In this document: piece after piece, positions 35,645-44,840 of the stretch | Layout: the number at the start of each line of letters is the position of its first letter | How positions within the stretch are numbered: the stretch's first letter is position 1 | Assembly (NCBI RefSeq): GCF_011044155.1 | Contig: NZ_CP049056.1 | Span: 1,054,001 to 1,118,000, forward strand | DNA length: 64,000 nt | Origin: Pikeienuella piscinae | GTDB lineage: Bacteria > Pseudomonadota > Alphaproteobacteria > Rhodobacterales > Rhodobacteraceae | Direction of reading: 5' to 3' | Notes under the pieces: model-generated | Seen by the model: only the letters and a program-made list of their open reading frames with translations | The model's database searches: none | What the model was told of the DNA's origin: nothing | Program-made: the position numbers and the translations under genes

Positions 35645-36932
35645 GGCGTTCTGGGGCGTCGCGGCGATGTTGGGGCTGTCGTTTCTGCGCCTTCCCATCG
35701 CATTCTCGCTGGCGCTGGTCGGGTTCTTCGGGTTCGCCCACCTGACCTCCACCTCGGCGGCGCTGTCGATGATCGCGTCGGTCACTCATGAAAGCGGCAT
35801 GTCCTATACGCTTTCGGTCATCCCGCTCTTCGTGCTGATGGGAAGTTTCGTGACGCGCGCCGGCCTGTCGCGGGAACTTTACGCCGCCTCCCACGCATTT
35901 CTCGGCCACCGGCGCGGCGGGTTGGCGATGGCCACCATCGTCGCCTGTGGCGGGTTCAGCGCGATTTGCGGCTCTTCGCTGGCGACGGCCGCGACCATGT
36001 CCAAGGTGGCGATCCCGTCGATGCGCGAATACGGCTATGCTGACACGTTGGCGGCCGGGTCGGTAGCGGCCGGCGGGACGTTGGGCATCCTGCTGCCGCC
36101 CAGCGTCATCCTTATCATTTACGGCTTTCTCACCGAGACCAGCATCGGGGCGCTCTTCGCGGCGGGCGTCATTCCGGGGCTGCTGGCTGTCATGCTCTAT
36201 ATCGCGGCGATCGCCGTCATGATCCGGATCGACCCCACGCTCGGGCCGCAAAGCGAGGCGAGCGACGCGCGCGCGCGGCTGCGGGCGCTGCTGCGGGTCT
36301 GGCAGGTGCTGGTGCTTTTCGTCCTGGTGATGGGCGGGATCTATGGTGGCGTCTTCACGCCCACGGAGGCGGCGGGCGTCGGCGCTTTCGGCGCGTTCAT
36401 CTTCGTCATCCTGCGTGCGAAACCCGATATGGCGCTGCTGCGGGCGGTGCTGCGCGACGCCGCCGAAACCACCGCGATGCTATTCTCGGTGGTCATCGGC
36501 GCGATGATCTTCTCCAATTTCATCAGCATCTCCGGGGTGACTGGCGCGCTCAGCGACACGGTGCAGGCCCTGCAATGGTCGCCAGCCATGGTGCTGGCGG
36601 TGATCATTGCATTCTACATCGTGCTGGGCGCGGTTCTGGAAACCATGAGCATGGTGCTTCTCACAGTGCCGGTGATCTACCCGATCGTCGCGGGATTGGG
36701 CTACGATCTCGTTTGGTTCGGCATCATCGTCGTGGTGGTCACAGAGGTCAGCCTGATCACCCCGCCCATCGGGATGAACGTCTTCGTTCTGCGGTCGATC
36801 CTGCCCGATATCCGCATGGCGACGATATTCCGGGGCGTATTTCCGTTCGTACTCGCCGACATCGTGCGGCTTGCGCTGCTGACCCTGTTCCCGACACTGT
36901 CATTGTTCTTGCCGCATCTCTTCGCGCTCTGA
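35637..36932 (+). CDS. TRAP transporter large permease DctM
   Basis: The 431-residue protein has about 12 hydrophobic segments and normal DctM length. Family motifs: RLPIAFSLALVGFFG, GFSAICGSSLATAATM, GGTLGILLPPSVILIIYG, and VTEVSLITPPIGMNVFVLRS near the C-terminus. It transports the DctP-bound substrate with sodium. The ATG at 35637 has GAGGGAG upstream and overlaps DctQ. It is the last intact gene of the LysR/oxygenase/TRAP island; after it the DNA becomes gene-poor and then pseudogenic. Confidence 0.94.
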   Translation: MIEAFWGVAAMLGLSFLRLPIAFSLALVGFFGFAHLTSTSAALSMIASVTHESGMSYTLSVIPLFVLMGSFVTRAGLSRELYAASHAFLGHRRGGLAMATIVACGGFSAICGSSLATAATMSKVAIPSMREYGYADTLAAGSVAAGGTLGILLPPSVILIIYGFLTETSIGALFAAGVIPGLLAVMLYIAAIAVMIRIDPTLGPQSEASDARARLRALLRVWQVLVLFVLVMGGIYGGVFTPTEAAGVGAFGAFIFVILRAKPDMALLRAVLRDAAETTAMLFSVVIGAMIFSNFISISGVTGALSDTVQALQWSPAMVLAVIIAFYIVLGAVLETMSMVLLTVPVIYPIVAGLGYDLVWFGIIVVVVTEVSLITPPIGMNVFVLRSILPDIRMATIFRGVFPFVLADIVRLALLTLFPTLSLFLPHLFAL

Positions 36933-37383
36933 CCATCACCGCGCCGCCAGACTCGGACGGGCAGCCCGCAAAAGGGAGCGCGCGCGACGGCCATGCCGGA
37001 CAGGAGGTGTCGCGTTAGTCGAGACGATATGATGAGACTCGTGCGCGGCTGGATTATTCCGATGATCCACCGGCGCGGCCGTTCGGGGGCGTCTTCCGCC
37101 GCCGCTCAAGCCGACGTCAACAGTGATGACCGCGCAAAATGTCGATGGACCCACGTTCCTTGTATTCGCGAAGGCCGTCCGATCGCATTCACCGTCCTCT
37201 GAAAACGAGGGTTTCGGTGACGCCAAGGATTCAAATTTGGCATTTTCCACATTCAGCGCGACAGGACATCAAGCGTGTTGTCCTGGGTCACGGGCGCGCC
37301 ATCGCCCGTGTGCTTCGCACCTCGGCCCGATCCGGTCGAATTCCGGGGGCCGACCGGCGGGGTTCAATCCCGGAGCGTTCCCG
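36933..37383. other. 451-bp region without a gene, next to TRAP remnants
   Basis: No supported gene. It is less GC-rich than its surroundings between about 37120 and 37270. A hairpin ACGGGCG / CGCCCGT lies at about 37287-37306, and a tRNA-like GGTTCAATCCC at about 37360 has no matching acceptor stem. Its right end is where a truncated DctM begins, so a recombination or deletion junction probably lies here. Confidence 0.45.
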
Positions 37384-37850
37384 AACTTCGATTCGGCGCT
37401 GTCGGGCGCGGCCGCGCACGCCTTCGGCGCGGCGGGGGCGTTTCTCATCGCCGCGCTGGTCTTTTACTCGCTGGACCTGCGGCGCACCTTCGCGATCCTC
37501 GCGTCGAGCGTGCGTGTATCCGGCGCGATCCTGCTGATCGTCGGCTCGGCGCGGATCTTCGGCGACCACCTGAATCTCATCCGCCTGCCCGAGACGCTGA
37601 CACAGCTTCTGGTGGCGACCGAACTGCCGGGCTGGACGCTCCTGATTCTGGTGATGATCGCGCTGGTGCTGCTGGACATGCTGGTGGACGCGGTTTCGCT
37701 GATCGTGGTGACGACGCCCATCCTGCTGCCGCTGTTCGTGGCGCCTGGCTACGATCCGCTCTGGTTCGGGATCATCCTGGTGATGAACCTGGAGGTCGCG
37801 GTGGTGACGCCGCCTGTCGGGCTCAACCTCTATTCGCCGCGCCGCGCGCT
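37384..37850 (+). pseudogene. DctM C-terminal fragment (TRAP large permease remnant)
   Basis: Only the last third or so of a DctM is present. It begins abruptly at NFDSALSGAAAHAFGAAGAF and continues through LILVMIALVLLDMLVDAVSL and VAVVTPPVGLNLYS, equivalent to about residues 260-420 of a normal protein. The first 250 or so residues and the last 30 are missing. It runs in frame straight into a DctP-like sequence, so a deletion removed the gene boundary. It is not closely similar to the intact DctM upstream, so it is not a recent duplicate. Confidence 0.8.
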
Positions 37851-38795
37851 CACCGCCCAGACGCTCACCGGGGTCACCTATCCGCCGCCGTCCTACACCG
37901 CAATCTCCTACGGCTCGAACGGCTTCGTGGAGCGCCTTCACGCCAGCGACGCCGTGAATGCGGATTTCCGCGATTCCGGCAAGCTGCTGAAGGCCGACGA
38001 GCAGTTCCCGGCGCTCCGCGATGGCGCGATCCAGTTCATGTTCCACATGATGAGCTACGTCACGCGCACCCCGCCGATCCTCGGCAGCACCGGGATTCCG
38101 GGCGTGGTGAACGAGCTTCACGCCCATCCGGACCGGCTCGCCATGGGCTCCCCGCTCTTCGACCTGATCAACGAGGAACTCGCGAAGCAGGGGCTCTACA
38201 TGCTGTCCATGGGCGGCGGCGCGCTGGGCCGGAATATGTCTGGACCACCGAGACCGCGCCGATCCGCTCCATCGCCGATATCAAAGGCAAGAAGATCCGC
38301 GTCGTCAGCTTCAAGGCGACGGGCGTGATGGAGGACATGGGCGCCGCCGCGATGCGCATTCCTTCGTCGGAGCTCTATCTCGGGCTGCAGCGCGGCACCG
38401 TGGACGCCGCGGTCTGCAACATCTCCACCGTGATCGGGCGGAGCCTTCATGAACAACTGAAATATGTCTACAAGCTGCCGGTGACGGCTTTTGGGTTCGG
38501 CGTCTTTGTGACCACGAAGGCTTGGGGAAGCTGGCCCGACGACGTGAAGGCGGCGATGGCCGACGCCGCGAAATGGTTCGACGAGATCGGCGCGAGCTAC
38601 GCGAACGACAAGATCTACCATGACGAGTTCTGGCCGACCGTGCACGAGGCCGGCGTCGAGGTGATCGAAGCCTCCGACGAGGATCTCGCCGCGCTGGACG
38701 CCGCCGACGACAAGGTCGTCGAGGAATGGATCAGCCAGGTCGGCGAGGAGACCGGCCGCAAGGCGATCGCTCTCGCGCTCGGCGAGACCGCCTGA
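37851..38795 (+). pseudogene. DctP remnant (no signal peptide, frameshifted)
   Basis: DctP-type sequence starting at the mature N-terminus (TGVTYPPPSYTAISYGSNGF) without signal peptide, fused behind the DctM fragment. It runs through LFDLINEELAKQGLYMLSMG, then shifts frame near 38229 (one base missing between GGGALG and PEYVWTTETAPIRSI) and continues to a TGA at 38793 (IKGKKIRVVSFKATG, AMRIPSSELYLGLQRGTVDA). A functional periplasmic receptor cannot be made from this. Confidence 0.82.
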
Positions 38796-38798
38796 GTC

Positions 38799-39302
38799 AT
38801 GGGCGCCGCGGAAACCGCATTCGGACTGACCTTCCGGGCGATGGGGTTCGTCGGGAGGCTGGCGCTCGCCTTCATGGCCGTGACCATCACCTATGACGCG
38901 ATCATGCGGTATCTGTTCGCGGCGCCACCTCATGGAGCCTGGAGCCTGATCGTCTATATCGCGGCGATGACGGCGGCGGTGGCGCAGCGCCGGGACGATC
39001 ACATCCGCATCACCTTCTCTCAGGTCGCGACGGAACCGCTCTGACGGAGCGTGAGCCGCATCACCGTCGGCGTCTGCTTCTGCGGCGTCATGGCGTGGAG
39101 AGGTTTCATCCTCGCGCATCAAGCACGGGAATATGGCGAGCGGGTCTCCTCAGGGTTCGGAACGCCGCTGGTCTTCCCATACGCGATGCTTCCGATCGGC
39201 TTCGGAGCGCTTGCGATCCAGTTCCTGTTCTGCGCGTTCGGCGCTGCGCTCGAAAGCGGAGCCGAGCAGGACGCGGCGGAGCAAGGCGACGGGACATCCT
39301 GA
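38799..39302 (+). pseudogene. DctQ with internal stop codon
   Basis: A four-helix DctQ (MGFVGRLALAFMAVTITYDA, AMTAAVAQRRDDHIRITF, then GFGTPLVFPYAMLPIGFGAL) is one continuous frame from the ATG at 38799 to the TGA at 39300, but an in-frame TGA at 39042-39044 splits it after VATEPL. The part after the stop (RSVSRITVGVCFCGVM) keeps the family pattern, so the stop looks like a point mutation or small local change. Internal restart at a GTG at 39051 would give only the C-terminal half. Confidence 0.8.
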
Positions 39303-39564
39303 CCTCTCGTCGCCGCCGGGCGCACCTGGCCTAAATCGATCGCCATGCGGTCTGGCGCATATGGAAGCGGCGCGAACACGACCGGCGCGACGCTACAGAC
39401 GGTTTCGTTTCGATGGACCAACGCAGGTGGAATGACGACGCTGCGGCGGATGGTGGAGTGAATTGGCCCTCGGGCTCAAGCCGCGCGCATTGAGGGCTGA
39501 AAGGTCGCCCACCCCGTCTTCGGGCGCATCCATCGCGAGAAAGGGTTTTCGCCGGTGGAAGTCA

Positions 39565-40467
39565 TCAGGTCCCGCCTGGCGTCGCATCCGGCGCGACGCG
39601 CGGTCGCCAGCCGCCCGGCAGGCCGAGCGCGAGACCGACAACGATCAAGCCGAGCGCGAACCAGAACACCACATTGTAGCTCTCGCCGAGGATAATTGCG
39701 CCGCAGACGACGCCAGCGACGGTAACGACATAGGCGACCTGAGAAGCGAAGACCGGCCCAGCCCGAGAGATCAGGTTCACGAAGGCGCCGTAGGCGAGGA
39801 GCGAACCTGGAACCATGGCGAGGAACGCCGCCTCGACCCGCCCCGGCGCCGTCAGGCTAAGAACCGCCGGATCGACAAAGAGCAGCGCCGGCGCGGTGTA
39901 GATCATGTAGAACAGCATCATCCCGGCGAGGATCTGCGCCGAGTTCAAGTCATGTGGGCGTTTCATGGCGATGAAGCTGTCCTCGCACGCATAGGAGAAC
40001 CCGCCGAGCGCCGCCACAACGACCCAGAACCACGGCGCCGCGCCACCCGACGGATCGGCGATCAGCCAGACCGCCACGAGCCCGAGAATAAGGCCGAAAA
40101 GTCGTCGCGCGCTGAACCGCTCAATGCCGAGAGCCGCGCTGAGCCCGATCTGCATCAGCGGAACCGTCGCCATGCAGACGGAAATGACCCCCGCTCCGAT
40201 ATTCTGCGCCGCCCAGAAAAGGAGGATCGACGGGCACGCACCACCGAGAAAGCCGAGAGTCGCGGCGAAACGGATGAAGCGCGCGTCGATGCGCGGCAAC
40301 CATCCGCTCAGCCAGAGCACGCCCCAGACCAGCACACTCGCCGTCGCCGCATGCCAGAACGCGACGGCGAGCGGATGGCCGCCGCCAAGCATCACGATCC
40401 GCATCAAGGTGAAGCTGAAGCCCCAGAACGCGCCACAAGAGAGGAAGATCGCGATGTTGACGCCCAT
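39565..40467 (-). CDS. DMT superfamily (EamA) transporter
   Basis: The 300-residue protein has ten predicted membrane helices in two EamA repeats, the drug/metabolite transporter layout. Typical parts: GAFWGFSFTLMRIVML in helix 1, WAAQNIGAGVISVCMATVPL in repeat 1, and FASQVAYVVTVAGVVCGAII with GESYNVVFWFALGLIVVGLA in repeat 2. It likely exports a small metabolite; the substrate is unknown. It follows a second EamA-type gene on the same strand with a 50-bp gap. The preceding stretch 39303-39564 has no supported gene. Confidence 0.88.
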   Translation of the reverse strand: MGVNIAIFLSCGAFWGFSFTLMRIVMLGGGHPLAVAFWHAATASVLVWGVLWLSGWLPRIDARFIRFAATLGFLGGACPSILLFWAAQNIGAGVISVCMATVPLMQIGLSAALGIERFSARRLFGLILGLVAVWLIADPSGGAAPWFWVVVAALGGFSYACEDSFIAMKRPHDLNSAQILAGMMLFYMIYTAPALLFVDPAVLSLTAPGRVEAAFLAMVPGSLLAYGAFVNLISRAGPVFASQVAYVVTVAGVVCGAIILGESYNVVFWFALGLIVVGLALGLPGGWRPRVAPDATPGGT

Positions 40468-40517
40468 GCGATCTCCTCGCCGGGAACGGAGACGGGGTCA
40501 AGCCCCGGCGCGCCGCC

Positions 40518-41432
40518 TCATCCTTGCCCGGCGAAAAGAATGAGCAGGACCGCGACGACGACCAGCCCGACGCCCGCGAGTTCCGTCGCCCGCGCCCGCT
40601 CGCGAAAGATCAACGCCCCGGCGAGGAAGGTGAAGAGCAGCTCGATCTGCCCCAGCGCGCGCACATAAGCGGCGTTCTGCAGGGTGAACGCCGTGAACCA
40701 GCAGGCCGAGCAGGCCATCCCGACGAGCCCGACCGGGGCCGCCCGCCGCCATTCGGTCAGGACGCGCGTCAGTTCCGGCCGGTCGAAGGCGAGAAACCAG
40801 GCACCCATCATCGCGGTCTGCATCAGAAGCGCGACGACCAGCGCATAGGCGGCCGCCATGAGGAAATCCGGCCCGTCGAGCGCCAGCGCCGCGCCGCGAA
40901 AGCAAACCACGGAGCCGCCGAGAAGCGCGGCCGAGAGGAGCCCGATCAGCGTCGGTTTTTCGAAAATCCCGCCGATCAGGCCGCGAAGCGTCAGCCGCGC
41001 TTCGGTCGCCGCAAGCAGCACCGTGCCCGCCGCGCCGATGGCGATGGCGAGCCCGGCGAGCGGCCCGACCGTATCGCCCAGAAGCGCCGCGCCAAGAATT
41101 GCGATCAGCACGACTTCAAGCTTCGAGAACGTGGTGCCGACCGCGAAGCTCCGAAACGAGAACATCCAGAGGAGGACGACCGTGAACAGAATCTGGCTCA
41201 ACCCGCCAAGCGCGCACCAGAGAAAGAACGCGAGATTGGGCTGCGGCGCCTCGTAGCCGCCGATCCCTCCAACAGCGAAGAGGAAGATCAGCGCGAAAGG
41301 CCACGCATAGAAGAACCGGGCGTAGGCCGCGCCGGCGGTCGAGAGCCGACCCTTCAGCGCCTTCTGCAAGGCGGAACGCAGGTTCTGCAAGAACGCGGCG
41401 GCGATGGTTACGGGAATCCAGAGTGCGATCAT
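40518..41432 (-). CDS. EamA-like transporter (DMT superfamily)
   Basis: The 304-residue membrane protein has about ten helices: WIPVTIAAAFLQNLRSALQK at the start, FVGTTFSK-like FAVGTTFSKLEVVLIAILGA in the first repeat, and GQIELLFTFLAGALIFRERA in the second. The C-terminal GELLGVVLI-type end reads ELAGVGLVVVAVLLILF. It belongs to a DMT branch distinct from the downstream gene, so the pair may be two single-chain exporters. Substrate unknown. Confidence 0.86.
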   Translation of the reverse strand: MIALWIPVTIAAAFLQNLRSALQKALKGRLSTAGAAYARFFYAWPFALIFLFAVGGIGGYEAPQPNLAFFLWCALGGLSQILFTVVLLWMFSFRSFAVGTTFSKLEVVLIAILGAALLGDTVGPLAGLAIAIGAAGTVLLAATEARLTLRGLIGGIFEKPTLIGLLSAALLGGSVVCFRGAALALDGPDFLMAAAYALVVALLMQTAMMGAWFLAFDRPELTRVLTEWRRAAPVGLVGMACSACWFTAFTLQNAAYVRALGQIELLFTFLAGALIFRERARATELAGVGLVVVAVLLILFAGQG

Positions 41433-41482
41433 CGCGCCTGTTGGCCTCGAACCGGGCGCGCGTCAAGGCGTCGTTCGGCCCC

Positions 41483-41513
41483 GAAAAACGGACCGGGCCC
41501 CGCGGGGCCCGGT
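41483..41513 (-). terminator. Rho-independent terminator of the ABC transporter operon
   Basis: A perfect 11-bp palindrome on each side (ACCGGGCCCCG / CGGGGCCCGGT, 41492-41513) followed on the minus strand by CCGTTTTTC, 26 bp beyond the stop of the substrate-binding gene. Confidence 0.85.
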
Positions 41514-41539
41514 TAAAGCTCGTCAATTCAGTGGCGGGA

Positions 41540-43084
41540 TCAGGCGTACCACCAGCGCTCGGCGATGCGCGCACTGTCGAGCGGCCAGAGATTGCCGACC
41601 TGCTCGGGATGCGCCAGCTTCACCGAATGCGCGTCGACGGTGTTGGCGTACATCGGGATCACCACGCCGCCATCCGCGGATTCGATCGCCTGCATCTCGC
41701 GATACATCTCGCGCCGCTTGTCGCTGTCCAGCGTCGTGCGAGCCTCGACCAGCAACTTCTGGAACCGGTCATCGACCCAGCCGGTCTCGTTCCAGGGCGC
41801 GTCGACCCCGTTGACGCTGGAGAACATCCAGTCCTCTGTCGCGCGGCCGGACCAATAGCTGACGCACCAGGGCTTTTTCAGCCAGACATTCGACCAGTAA
41901 CCGTCATCCGGCTCCTTGATCAGGTTGATGGTGATGCCGCAGGCGGCGGCGCTGTTCTGCGCAAGCTGGGCGGAGTCGACAGCGCCAACGAACGCGGCGT
42001 TGGAGACCGAAAGATCGACGGTGAGCGAATCCATCCCGGCTTCCTTCAGGAAGTGCTTCGCCTTGTCCGGATCGTATTCGTTCTGCGGCAGATCCGCCGC
42101 GTAATACTGGTTCGCCGGCCCGATCGGATGGTCGTTGGCGATCGCGCCGTGACCCTGCAGGATCTTGTCGACGAGCTCCTGCCGGTCGAACGCGTGCTTG
42201 AGCGCCTTTCTCACGTTCAGATCGTCGAACGGCGCGTGCTTCACCAGCATCGGGAAGGTGTAGTGCATGTTGCCCGTCACCTCGAGTAGCGCGAGGCCGG
42301 GGTTGCGCGTCAAAAGTGACTCGGTCTTGAAATCGACACGGCTGATCGCATCCACTTGGCTGGTCATCAGCGCATTCATCCGGGCCGAGGAATCGTTGAT
42401 GGCGAGTTGCTCGACACTGTCGAAAAAGCACTTCGCGTCATTGTAGTAATTCTCGTATTTCGACACGAGCGCGCGCTGGCCCGGCTCGAAGTTCTCGACC
42501 TTGTAGCCGCCGGTGCCGATGCCCTTGGAGATCGCTTCCTCGACCATCCCGGCGGGGTAGATAAGGATATGGTAGTCGGAAAGGAGATAAGGGAAATCCG
42601 CGTTGCCCGCCTTCAGCGTGAACTGGATCTGGTGGGTGTCGGTCTTCTTCATCTCCTCGATGTTCTCGACGATCGGTTTCGCCGCCGATTTCGCATCCGC
42701 GGCGGTATGAAGCGCGAGAGATTCGATCACGTCATCGGCGTTGAAATCCTTGCCGTTGTGGAAGGTGACGCCCTTCCTGAAGTTGAACGTCCAGGTCTTC
42801 GCATCGGAAGACGCCTCCCAGTTCTCGGCCAGTTCGCCCTTCAGCGAACCATCCGCGGCGACCTCTGTCAGGCAGTCGAACACCGCGCCATGCGCGATCA
42901 CCTGCATGTAGGTGTCGGAATGGGTGCGCCCGTCCCAGCTGTCGGAAGTGTTGGCGCCGGTAACACCCATGCGCAGCGTGCCGCCGCGTTGCGGGCCGGC
43001 GGCGAAGGCCGGTCGCGCCATCGCCAGCGCGCCCGCCGCCGCGCCGGTCTGCATGACCTGCCTGCGATCCATCTTGAAGCTCAT
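41540..43084 (-). CDS. ABC transporter substrate-binding protein, family 5 (peptide/nickel type)
   Basis: The 514-residue periplasmic receptor has an N-terminal export signal with twin arginines (DRRQVMQTGAAAGALAMARP, then AFA), so it may use the Tat route. SBP-5 features: GGTLRMGVTGANTSD, LAENWEASSDAKTWTFNFRK, GVTFHNGKDFNADDVIESL and NVRKALKHAFDRQELVDKI. Peptides, opines or similar compounds are typical ligands. It is the last gene of the four-gene operon and is followed by a strong terminator. Confidence 0.94.
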   Translation of the reverse strand: MSFKMDRRQVMQTGAAAGALAMARPAFAAGPQRGGTLRMGVTGANTSDSWDGRTHSDTYMQVIAHGAVFDCLTEVAADGSLKGELAENWEASSDAKTWTFNFRKGVTFHNGKDFNADDVIESLALHTAADAKSAAKPIVENIEEMKKTDTHQIQFTLKAGNADFPYLLSDYHILIYPAGMVEEAISKGIGTGGYKVENFEPGQRALVSKYENYYNDAKCFFDSVEQLAINDSSARMNALMTSQVDAISRVDFKTESLLTRNPGLALLEVTGNMHYTFPMLVKHAPFDDLNVRKALKHAFDRQELVDKILQGHGAIANDHPIGPANQYYAADLPQNEYDPDKAKHFLKEAGMDSLTVDLSVSNAAFVGAVDSAQLAQNSAAACGITINLIKEPDDGYWSNVWLKKPWCVSYWSGRATEDWMFSSVNGVDAPWNETGWVDDRFQKLLVEARTTLDSDKRREMYREMQAIESADGGVVIPMYANTVDAHSVKLAHPEQVGNLWPLDSARIAERWWYA

Positions 43085-43188
43085 TTCAGTCTCCCGGTTG
43101 GTATGGTTTTCGTTGGCCCCGACGATGCTCGCCGGGCTCTTCGAAACATGAACGCGATATACGACGATTCCGCGTTCGAATGCGACCC

Positions 43189-44838
43189 TCAGATCTTCGT
43201 GGAGGCGGCCTCGCCAATATTCTCGGCGCCGCGGGCCGCCAGAAGGCGCGTGAGCCAGTCAGGGTCCATCTCCGGCACCGAACTCAGCAGAAGATCGGTA
43301 TAGGCGTGATGCGGCGGGGTGAACATCTCGGCCTTCGGGCCGGATTCGACCACCTTGCCCTCCTTCATCACCACCACCTCGTCGGCGATGGAGCGCACCG
43401 TCGCAAGGTCGTGCGTGATGAACATGTAGGCGAGGTTCAGCTCGCGCTGCAGACGGTCGAGAAGCTTGAGGATGCCTTCCGCCACAAGCTGGTCGAGCGC
43501 GCTCGTCACCTCGTCGCAGATGATGAATTTCGGTTCGGCGGCGAGCGCGCGCGCGATTCCGACCCGCTGTTTCTGGCCGCCGGAAAGCTCGGACGGCAGC
43601 CGGTTTCGAAACTGATCCGGCGTCAATTCGATCTGTTCCAGCAACTCATCGACCCGCGCCCGCAGCCGCGCGCCCCGGAGCCCCATGTAGAACTTTATCG
43701 GGCGGGCGATGATGTCCGCGATTTTCATTTTCGGATTCAGCGCGGTGTCCGCCATCTGGTAGATCATCTGCGCCTGGCGCAGTTGATCCTTGCTGCGCTG
43801 GCGGTAGGACGCCGGCAGCGCCTCACCATCGAAACGAACCTCGCCCGACAACGGCGGCAGCAGCCCGGTGATCACCCGCGCCGCGGTGGACTTGCCGGAG
43901 CCGGATTCACCGACGACCGCAACCGTCCGCCCGGCGTGGATATCGAAGCTCACATCGTGCAGAACCGTGACAGGCCCGTAGGCGGCGGTGACATTCCTGA
44001 CGGAAACCACCGGCGTCGCGTCCGGCCCGGGGCCGGGCCGGTCCGCGCGCTGAAAGCTCCTGACCGCCCAGAGCGATTTGGTGTAGGCCTCTTTCGGGGC
44101 CGAGAGCATGGCGCCGGTCTCGGCCTCCTCCACCTCGTCGCCCTTCAGCAGCACCTTGATCCGGTCCGCCATTTGCGCGACCACGGCCAGATCATGGGTG
44201 ATATAGATCGCGGCGGTGTCAAACTGCTCGACGATGTCGCGAATCGCCGCCAGCACCTCGATCTGCGTGGTGACGTCGAGCGCGGTCGTCGGCTCATCGA
44301 AGACGATCAGGTCGGGCCGGCATGACATCGCCATCGCCGTCATCGCGCGCTGAAGCTGGCCGCCGGACACCTGGTGCGGATAGCGAAAGCCGATCTCCTC
44401 GGGATTGGGCAGGCGGAGCCGGGCGTAAAGCTCCATCGCGTCCTCGCGGCTTTCGGCCTGCGACCGGACGCCATGCAGCACCGGCCCTTCGGTATGCTGG
44501 TCGATCAGCCGATGCGCGGGATTGAAGCTCGCGGCCGCCGATTGCGCGACATAGGCGATGCGTTTGCCGAGCAGCCGGCGTTTCGCCTCCGGGCTCGCCG
44601 CCACAAGGTCGATCCCGTCGAACTCCACCGATCCGCCGGATATCCGGCATCCGTCGCGCGTGAACCCCATCGCGGCGAGGCCGATGGTCGACTTGCCCGC
44701 GCCCGACTCGCCGATCAGCCCCAGCACCTCGCCCCGCGCAAGGTCGATATCGACGCCGTTGACGATCGGCAGCCAGTCCTCGCCCGACCGGCCCTCGATC
44801 TCGAGACCGCGAATCTTCACGAGCGGGATCTTGTCCAT
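43189..44838 (-). CDS. Dual ATP-binding protein of peptide-type ABC transporter
   Basis: The 549-residue protein fuses two ABC ATPase domains (DppD plus DppF type). First half: Walker A GLIGESGAGKST, signature VSGGQLQRAMTAMAM, Walker B LIVFDEPTTALDV. Second half: Walker A AVVGESGSGKSTAARVI, signature LSGGQKQRVGIARAL and CDEVTSALD. It powers import through the two permeases upstream. The ATG at 44838 has AAGGAG upstream; longer in-frame extension shows no coding character. It begins 2 bp after the permease stop. Confidence 0.95.
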   Translation of the reverse strand: MDKIPLVKIRGLEIEGRSGEDWLPIVNGVDIDLARGEVLGLIGESGAGKSTIGLAAMGFTRDGCRISGGSVEFDGIDLVAASPEAKRRLLGKRIAYVAQSAAASFNPAHRLIDQHTEGPVLHGVRSQAESREDAMELYARLRLPNPEEIGFRYPHQVSGGQLQRAMTAMAMSCRPDLIVFDEPTTALDVTTQIEVLAAIRDIVEQFDTAAIYITHDLAVVAQMADRIKVLLKGDEVEEAETGAMLSAPKEAYTKSLWAVRSFQRADRPGPGPDATPVVSVRNVTAAYGPVTVLHDVSFDIHAGRTVAVVGESGSGKSTAARVITGLLPPLSGEVRFDGEALPASYRQRSKDQLRQAQMIYQMADTALNPKMKIADIIARPIKFYMGLRGARLRARVDELLEQIELTPDQFRNRLPSELSGGQKQRVGIARALAAEPKFIICDEVTSALDQLVAEGILKLLDRLQRELNLAYMFITHDLATVRSIADEVVVMKEGKVVESGPKAEMFTPPHHAYTDLLLSSVPEMDPDWLTRLLAARGAENIGEAASTKI

Positions 44839-44840
44839 GC

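Noticed and set aside
37345-37375. GGTTCAATCCC resembling a tRNA T-loop
   Set aside because: No acceptor stem, anticodon arm or CCA end can be built around it.
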